A stretch of 6,267 bases of DNA from Deltaproteobacteria bacterium. GTDB taxonomy: Bacteria; Desulfobacterota; Syntrophia; Syntrophales; UBA2185. The stretch is taken from contig JAPLJQ010000319.1 in NCBI GenBank assembly GCA_026388495.1, positions 1 to 6,267 of the forward strand, in the 5' to 3' direction. The notes beneath the pieces were generated by a model. That model was not told the DNA's origin and ran no database searches. It saw only the letters and a list, made by a program, of their open reading frames with translations. Positions 4,239 through 6,267 of this stretch are shown here, in pieces (the first letter of the stretch is position 1; every line of letters starts with the position of its first letter). The translations under genes were made by a program, and so were the position numbers.

Positions 4239-5795
4239 ATGAGTTATATGACCGCTGTTTTGATTTTTGTAGCCGGCGTTTTCGCCGGTGGACTTCTCGT
4301 GTATCTGGCGGCCAGGTTGAAAATCAGTCAAGCCGCAGAAAAAGCCAGGATGGAGGGAGAAACGGAACGCTCCGCTCTTACAGAGAGGCTCAAAAGCAGG
4401 GACGACCAGTTACAGGAGATGAGAGCCGCCATCGGGAAGGCAGGCGGAGAGATTTCCGCGCTCCGTGAGGATCTGAGATTGCAGTCGGACAGGCGTTCTG
4501 CGGCGGAAGAAAAAAATACAAGGATACCGGAGCTTGAATCAGCCGTTACGGTAAAAGAGGAGAGAATCGCGGCGCTGCTTTCGGAAAATGGGGACCTGAA
4601 GACAAAGCTGTCCGAAATAGAGACAAGATTGACGGAAGAGCGAAAAGCCGTTGAAGAAAAACTCCTGCTCCTCAATGAAGCGGAAGGAAAATTGTCCGAT
4701 GCCTTCAAGGCGTTGTCTGTTGACGCCCTGAAAAGCAGCAACCAGTCCTTCCTGGAACTGGCGAAAGAAACCCTGGGAAAATATCAGGAAATGGCGCGAA
4801 GCGATCTCCAGACACGCCAGACTGCCATCGATGAGCTGGTCAAACCCCTGAAGGAATCGCTGGAGAAGGTGGATGGCCGGATTCGTGAGATTGAAAACGC
4901 CCGCACGTCGGCTTATGTCTCTTTAACAGAACAGATCAAGTCACTTTCATTGTCTCAGAACCAGCTTCAAATGGAGACGACCAACCTTGTCCGGGCTTTG
5001 CGTGCGCCCGTCGTCCGCGGAAGATGGGGAGAAATCCAGCTCCAACGGGTGGTGGAAATGGCAGGCATGGTCGAATACTGCGATTTCTCCCAGCAGGAAT
5101 CCGTTACCACGGAAAATGGCCGCCAGCGTCCCGATATGATCGTCAGACTCCCCAACGACAAGAACATTGTGATCGATGCCAAGGCCCCTTTGCAGGCCTA
5201 CCTGGAGGCGTTGGAAGCGCCGGATGAGACTGTCCGCGTGGCGAAACTGAAAGAACATGCCCGTCATATACGGAATCATCTGACCAGCCTGGGATCAAAG
5301 TCATACTGGGATCAATTCAAACCCACTCCGGAGTTTGCCGTGCTGTTCCTTCCCGGTGAAACCTTTTTCAGCGCCGCCCTCGAACAGGACCCGTCCCTGA
5401 TTGAATTCGGCGTTGATCAACGGGTTATCCTGGCCACGCCGACGACGCTGATCGCCCTGCTGAAAGCCGTCGCCTATGGCTGGCGTCATGAAAAACTTGC
5501 GGAAAACGCCGAGGAGATCAGCAAGCTCGGCAAAACATTGTACGACCGGATCAGCATTCTTGCGGGGTATTTTTCCGATATGGGGAAAGGCCTGGATCGA
5601 ACGGTGGATCTTTACAACAAGGCGGTCGGCTCTCTGGAGGGAAGGGTTCTCGTCACGGCCCGCAAGTTCAAGGAACTCGGCGCATCCACCGGGGACGATA
5701 TAGAAACCCTCGATAATATTGACCGCTCAACCCGTGCGCTCCAATCGCCGGAAATGTCCGCCGATCAGGCGAAGGAGGATGATCCTCATCTTTAA
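4239..5795 (+). CDS. rmuC: RmuC-family DNA recombination protein
   Basis: A 518-residue RmuC homologue, of normal family length. An N-terminal membrane anchor spans about residues 5-26, followed by a long heptad-rich coiled coil (about 30-250) and the conserved RmuC domain (about 250-480). The nuclease-like core shows RGRWGEIQLQ (260-269), RPDMIV (297-302, D299) and IDAKAPL (312-318, D313 and K315), matching the PD-(D/E)xK fold, with E265 as a further candidate acid. Later family blocks include LFLPGE and ATPTTLIALLKAVAYGW. In E. coli, RmuC limits inversions at short inverted repeats and is thought to be a membrane-tethered nuclease; more recent work links it to chromosome and phage DNA processing. 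GAGGAA at 4225-4230, 8 nt before the ATG, supports this start; the second ATG at 4248 would shorten the leader by three residues. The acidic tail (SADQAKEDDPHL) is variable in the family. A clear terminator is not visible downstream. Confidence 0.95.
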   Translation: MSYMTAVLIFVAGVFAGGLLVYLAARLKISQAAEKARMEGETERSALTERLKSRDDQLQEMRAAIGKAGGEISALREDLRLQSDRRSAAEEKNTRIPELESAVTVKEERIAALLSENGDLKTKLSEIETRLTEERKAVEEKLLLLNEAEGKLSDAFKALSVDALKSSNQSFLELAKETLGKYQEMARSDLQTRQTAIDELVKPLKESLEKVDGRIREIENARTSAYVSLTEQIKSLSLSQNQLQMETTNLVRALRAPVVRGRWGEIQLQRVVEMAGMVEYCDFSQQESVTTENGRQRPDMIVRLPNDKNIVIDAKAPLQAYLEALEAPDETVRVAKLKEHARHIRNHLTSLGSKSYWDQFKPTPEFAVLFLPGETFFSAALEQDPSLIEFGVDQRVILATPTTLIALLKAVAYGWRHEKLAENAEEISKLGKTLYDRISILAGYFSDMGKGLDRTVDLYNKAVGSLEGRVLVTARKFKELGASTGDDIETLDNIDRSTRALQSPEMSADQAKEDDPHL

Positions 5796-5891
5796 ATCCT
5801 TGACTATTTAAAAAATCGGTGTATTGTTCGCAACATAGCGTCGTTAGTTCCATCATGTGTTTATCTTTTCCCAACCAGAGAGGAGGACCTT

Positions 5892-6233
5892 GTGGCAACA
5901 ACCGAAACCTACGCACCCAACCGCCTGTACACCATCCTCCTGTCAGAACTTCATCATTGCTATGAATAATCTGAAACAGACCATCGAGGTTACGCCGGCC
6001 GCGGCGAAGTCGTGTCGAGCTGAACATGAAAATATGGTCGGGGATTTTCAGTTACAAACCTTCGCTATTTTAGAACATTTTACACGGTCTATTCAGATAG
6101 GAAGCCGGAGATTCGCCAGATCGGATCTGGCGAATTGGGGGGAGGTAGAATTCGCCACTCTCAATCTGGTGTTTTGGATGACATGTCGCTGGCCGCAGCG
6201 ACAGAGGAAAAACCGGGCAAAATCCTCGCATGA
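5892..6233 (+). pseudogene. Degraded YhcG/DUF1016-family (PDDEXK nuclease) N-terminal fragment
   Basis: One frame holds a recognisable but broken gene start. A strong AGAGGAGGA (5879-5887) precedes a GTG at 5892 that opens a 25-codon stretch (ATTETYAPNRLYTILLSELH...) ended by TAA at 5967-5969. The same frame continues with RGYAGRGEVVSS, hits TGA at 6021-6023 and 6027-6029, then reads KYGRGFSVTNLRYFRTFYTV from 6030, followed by YSDRKPEIRQIGSGEL, SGVLDDMSLA and a TGA at 6231-6233. 'YGRGFS..NL..FR.FY..Y....EI' is the hallmark of the DUF1016 N-terminal domain found in YhcG-like proteins. The segment that should link the first 25 codons to the YGRGFS block is far too short, the 'SWSHY' block and the C-terminal nuclease domain are missing, and at least three stops interrupt it. 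It is a relic. Whether the GTG stretch belongs to the same original gene is less sure than the YGRGFS part. Confidence 0.7.
6111..6135. repeat. 25-bp perfect palindrome inside the DUF1016 relic
   Basis: ATTCGCCAGATC (6111-6122) and GATCTGGCGAAT (6124-6135) are exact inverted copies around one G. The 20-mer at 6111-6130 recurs loosely at 6150-6169, sharing ATTCGCCA at one end and ATCTGG at the other, 39 bp apart. It is partly explained as coding sequence of the relic (EIRQIGSGEL and RIRHSQSGVL), so chance and gene decay remain possible; an operator or mobile-element end is the alternative. Confidence 0.5.
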
Positions 6234-6267
6234 AAATCGAGGGTATGCTCGTAAAATGCTAAATATA

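Noticed and set aside
4328..4741. 137-codon minus-strand frame rich in Ser
   Set aside because: It is the antisense image of the rmuC coiled coil; Ser/Phe richness is what reverse-reading of Glu/Lys/Ala-rich codons produces.
5791..5812. TTTAAAT...ATTTAAA inverted repeat at the rmuC stop as a terminator
   Set aside because: The stem is only A/T and 7 bp long, too weak for an intrinsic terminator; the A-run after it is the wrong base on the plus strand.
5668..6027. 119-codon minus-strand frame overlapping the rmuC end
   Set aside because: Overlaps rmuC and the DUF1016 relic, has no ribosome site or family feature that I can see.
5962..6267. Plus-strand frame open to the right edge from an ATG at 5962
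   Set aside because: It could be an edge-truncated gene, but its product resembles nothing, lacks a ribosome site, and the neighbouring frame carries clear DUF1016 similarity.

Overview
The window looks like chromosomal DNA of a Gram-negative, probably anaerobic bacterium of the deltaproteobacterial type (Desulfobacterota, for example Syntrophales). The hints are an AmrS-type radical SAM protein with a twin-arginine-like leader, an RmuC homologue, mid-range GC, and dispersed palindromic repeats of the 'GTCATTTCGA...TCGAAATGAC' kind. The taxon is an inference; no rRNA or other marker is present.

Layout. (1) 1-401, minus strand: the first 133 codons of an AmmeMemoRadiSam radical SAM gene running off the left edge. 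(2) 402-871: no gene; a cluster of palindromic repeats, then a promoter and operator-like region. (3) 872-1052: the scar of an AbrB-type antitoxin / PIN toxin pair in which one internal deletion joined the antitoxin start to the toxin end. (4) 1140-1887: a small exported SNase-like nuclease and a small protein with a phospholipase-A2-like Cys/His-Asp motif. (5) 1918-2487, minus: a half-size (6-TM) MFS transporter, divergent from (6) 2575-3366: a classical short-chain dehydrogenase, the two sharing a compact overlapping promoter region. (7) 3395-3814: a secreted barnase homologue with every catalytic residue in place, followed by a 115-bp inverted-repeat element whose outer arm overlaps its stop codon, then (8) 3945-4217: barstar, its inhibitor, and 21 bp later (9) 4239-5795: rmuC. 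(10) 5892-6233: a decayed fragment of a YhcG/DUF1016-family nuclease gene.

How it fits together. The clearest functional unit is barnase plus barstar: an exported ribonuclease and the cytoplasmic inhibitor that protects the producer. A MITE-like repeat now sits between them. Around it lie other small exported or toxin-like proteins (SNase-like, PLA2-like) and two wrecks of defence or toxin genes (AbrB/PIN and DUF1016), so the segment reads as an accessory region with turnover, bounded by more conserved genes (amrS, rmuC). I found no CRISPR array, no tRNA or rRNA, and no intact transposase. The best candidates for something little described are the repeat-split barnase/barstar locus and the PLA2-like small protein next to the compact SNase.
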